Under the pieces are notes generated by a model. That model did not search any database. It was not told where the DNA came from and saw nothing but the letters and a program-made list of their open reading frames with translations. Of a DNA stretch of 6,700 nucleotides, positions 5,186 to 6,700 are shown piece by piece. The position numbers and the translations under genes were made by a program. The stretch is from Akkermansiaceae bacterium (GTDB lineage Bacteria; Verrucomicrobiota; Verrucomicrobiia; Verrucomicrobiales; Akkermansiaceae). The stretch spans positions 1 through 6,700 of the forward strand of contig JALZUH010000206.1 in NCBI GenBank assembly GCA_023301645.1, given 5' to 3'. The stretch's first letter is position 1; every line of letters begins with the position of its first letter.

Positions 5186-5731
5186 TTTTGCGGCGAGCTT
5201 AGCCCTCAGTTCAGGCCACTGCTCCTGACTTACGATGTAGCCAATGCAATGATCACTACCACAAAGGCAGGGATGATCCTCATAGCACTCAATATCAAAT
5301 CCATAGTCAAATGTCAGCTCCTCGCCCTCCTTGATATCACGTAGTGAATGGATGAATATTTGCTGCCCAATCGTCCATGCTTCACAGTTAGGATCACAGG
5401 AATGATTAATCAACCGTGCAATATTCCACGGCACATTACCATCAATGTCCCACTTATCATCGAGGGTGAAAATATAAACAGCAGCGTCACCGTTTTCCTC
5501 AGACTTGGCATACTGATCCCACGCACGATCTTCACTAGTCTCCTTATTAATAGGCTCACCAACGTATTCGATCACCTCGACCTCAGGGGCAATGTCTTGC
5601 GTGGCGTAAACCCCTCGACCGTGAATGATCGAGCCTCTTACCTCACAGAGATCACTCTGAGATCTTTTGAAGTATTTTTTAAATTTGCGAACTAGCTTGG
5701 CTTCGCGTTCGAGTTCTTGATCGTCAGTCAT
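5180..5731 (-). CDS. SET domain protein-lysine methyltransferase with post-SET zinc motif
   Basis: SET proteins transfer methyl groups from S-adenosylmethionine to lysine side chains; the target here is unknown. The 183-residue protein is a near-minimal catalytic unit. A lysine/arginine-rich N-terminus (12-24) is followed by IIHGRGVYA (35-43, cofactor loop), IEYVGE (54-59), ARLINHSCDPNCEAW (105-119, the pseudoknot motif) and GEELTFDYGF (136-145), where Y143 is the expected catalytic tyrosine. A post-SET cluster CLCGSDHC (155-162) has the CxCx4C form; with C116 it could bind one zinc. This arrangement is typical of eukaryotic histone methyltransferases, but is also found in bacteria such as chlamydiae. 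There is no signal peptide, so it should be cytosolic. It starts 11 bp after the secreted protein gene, implying cotranscription. No ribosome binding site is clear. Confidence 0.92.
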   Translation of the reverse strand: MTDDQELEREAKLVRKFKKYFKRSQSDLCEVRGSIIHGRGVYATQDIAPEVEVIEYVGEPINKETSEDRAWDQYAKSEENGDAAVYIFTLDDKWDIDGNVPWNIARLINHSCDPNCEAWTIGQQIFIHSLRDIKEGEELTFDYGFDIECYEDHPCLCGSDHCIGYIVSQEQWPELRAKLAAKP

Positions 5732-5742
5732 GATCTATTGAT

Positions 5743-6405
5743 TTACTTAATTTCACGCATCGATGAAGCAGGTAGCCCCAGAGCACTGGTATCAGCAGGT
5801 AGCGAAGGGAACATCCCACGCAAGTCTTGCGGAGTAGGCTTTAGTCCCGCCATGAAATACCACTGATTACTCCCCTTCTCAGAAATCGCTACGGTATAGC
5901 CATTCTCTTCCAGCTCGCGAATCACACCACCTTTATTAGGATCTGGTATCTTCACACGTGTGATGGTCGGAACAATAGCCAACCAGTGCTCTACAACGAC
6001 GAAATTACCAGCTGAGTTCTTAATTGGCTGACCTGTTCTGTCATCGATTTTTTTAGAGCGCCACACGCTAAAAAACGTTGTTGGCATCAGCGCACGTAGT
6101 GAAGTGACATTCACCTTCATCTTATTGTTTTGCTCTAGTGAAGCTGCCAGCTTGGTATTGAGCTTATCAATACCACCGCTACGAGCTGCTAGACGACGCT
6201 TCCAGCGTGGATACATACGCTCGTGAGCGTAGCCGAAGTTCCCCTTCATCATCTCAAAGCCCATCTTCTCGACTGCCGCTTGTGCTGACTTAGCGGTAGC
6301 AGCATCCACTGCCACCTGCGCAGATAGATTAACTCCGCTTAGATAAAAGCAGAGCGCACCCAATAAGCTCCGAGAGACTAAAACCTTCATTTGATTGATC
6401 ATCAT
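5743..6405 (-). CDS. Predicted secreted protein of unknown function
   Basis: I do not recognise the family. The 220-residue product begins with a typical signal peptide: a positive start (MKVLVSR, residues 6-12), a hydrophobic stretch SLLGALCFYLSG and a likely cleavage after SAQ (residue 30). There is no lipobox cysteine, so it should be periplasmic or exported rather than a lipoprotein. The mature part opens with a helix-like region (AQAAVEKMGFEMMKGNFGYA) and a basic patch YPRWKRRLAAR (65-75). It ends with a strand-rich part including VVVEHWLAIVP (136-146), GYTVAISEKGSNQWYFMAG (169-187) and a proline-rich tail. The pattern of an N-terminal helix and a late NQWYF strand resembles NTF2-like/DUF4878-type folds, a weak guess. 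Three in-frame ATGs exist (6405, 6402, 6390); 6390 gives the cleanest signal peptide. It is followed 11 bp later by the SET gene. Confidence 0.8.
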   Translation of the reverse strand: MMINQMKVLVSRSLLGALCFYLSGVNLSAQVAVDAATAKSAQAAVEKMGFEMMKGNFGYAHERMYPRWKRRLAARSGGIDKLNTKLAASLEQNNKMKVNVTSLRALMPTTFFSVWRSKKIDDRTGQPIKNSAGNFVVVEHWLAIVPTITRVKIPDPNKGGVIRELEENGYTVAISEKGSNQWYFMAGLKPTPQDLRGMFPSLPADTSALGLPASSMREIK

Positions 6406-6621
6406 GAGGCGGCATTATTCTCTTTGCCCAAGCGTAAAGTCAAGCAGCGCTATTGAAATTATCGAGTCAAGAAAATGACTACACACGCTGCGTTATGCCC
6501 AGCACTATAAGAGTATGTGAAGCACTCGAGTAATTAAGAAAACTTTATATTTCTAACCTTTTTTTGCTATTACGCATAAACTTCTTTGCAAAAAGCCCCG
6601 TAATACGTCTAAGCTAAATTC
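6406..6621. other. 216-bp divergent intergenic region upstream of parB
   Basis: It carries the promoter of the leftward operon near its left end and must hold the parB promoter. No parB -35/-10 pair is convincing. TATTACG (6568-6574) and CGTAATA (6599-6605) form a perfect 7-bp inverted repeat, ending 16 bp before the parB ATG. A T-run (6559-6565) and GCAAAAAG (6588-6595) can also pair. No copy of the canonical 16-bp parS site was found. No gene is supported. Confidence 0.5.
6414..6443 (-). promoter_or_regulatory. Sigma70-type promoter of the secreted-protein operon, giving a nearly leaderless mRNA
   Basis: On the minus strand TTGACT (6443-6438) and AATAAT (6419-6414) are 18 bp apart, each one base from consensus. 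The expected transcript start is near 6407, only about two bases before the first ATG (6405) and about 17 before the ATG at 6390. No Shine-Dalgarno lies between. A second TTGACT (6470-6465) has no matching -10. Confidence 0.5.
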
Positions 6622-6700
6622 ATGGCGAAAAAAGCATTAGGAAAAGGACTCGGCGCACTCATCAGGCCACAGTCATCTGCCGGACAAGCCCAGAAAAGCA
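6622..6700 (+). CDS. parB: Chromosome partitioning protein ParB, N-terminal fragment
   Basis: Only 26 codons lie in the window. They read MAKKALGKGLGALIRPQSS and onward, the characteristic MxKKxLGKGLxALI start of chromosomal ParB/Spo0J proteins. In ParB this N-terminal box recruits and activates the ParA ATPase; the CTPase and parS-binding domains would lie beyond the right edge. No Shine-Dalgarno is visible before the ATG. parA usually lies just upstream of parB, but here the upstream neighbour is a divergent gene for a secreted protein, so parA is either downstream or elsewhere. The call rests on this short motif but the match is distinctive. Confidence 0.85.
   Translation, partial: MAKKALGKGLGALIRPQSSAGQAQKS

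Noticed and set aside
1..6700. CRISPR arrays, tRNAs, rRNA, insertion sequences, phage or defence genes
   Set aside because: No regularly spaced repeats, cloverleaf-like sequences, transposase motifs or terminal repeats were seen. The genes are housekeeping or conserved types.

Overview
The window holds eight protein genes, none obviously horizontally acquired, and looks like a core segment of a bacterial chromosome. The gene mix is a verrucomicrobial-style Lgt with an enlarged central insertion, an M42 peptidase, S2 and EF-Ts, a PyrF of the longer subfamily 2, a eukaryote-like SET protein and a chromosomal ParB. Together these suggest a Verrucomicrobiota-type bacterium. That is an inference from gene content and protein flavour, not a proven placement.

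Layout. 1-881 (minus) is the N-terminal part of lgt, running off the left edge. 986-2071 (minus) is an M42-family metallo-aminopeptidase. The 323-bp gap 2072-2394 is unusually rich in inverted repeats and probably encodes a structured mRNA leader for rpsB. rpsB (2395-3114, plus) and tsf (3227-4096, plus) follow, with a strong intrinsic terminator between them and another after tsf. Convergent to tsf are three minus-strand genes: a secreted protein of unknown function (5743-6405), a SET-domain lysine methyltransferase (5180-5731) and pyrF (4327-5106). At the right edge a divergent plus-strand gene starts at 6622 and encodes the N-terminus of ParB.

How the genes relate. S2 and EF-Ts are translation components, and here they seem to be separable transcription units. 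Lgt acts in lipoprotein maturation, PyrF in the last step of UMP synthesis and ParB in chromosome segregation. The secreted protein and the SET protein are only 11 bp apart and are very likely cotranscribed; pyrF may be read from the same transcript or from its own promoter.

The most interesting signal is the rpsB leader. An 11-bp perfect inverted repeat is followed by a hairpin, an 8-bp hairpin and two further stems of 8 and 9 bp that cross each other. The crossing pair is either a pseudoknot or a two-state switch, and it lies just upstream of a well-formed but oddly distant Shine-Dalgarno. No CRISPR array, tRNA, rRNA, insertion sequence or mobile-element gene was seen.
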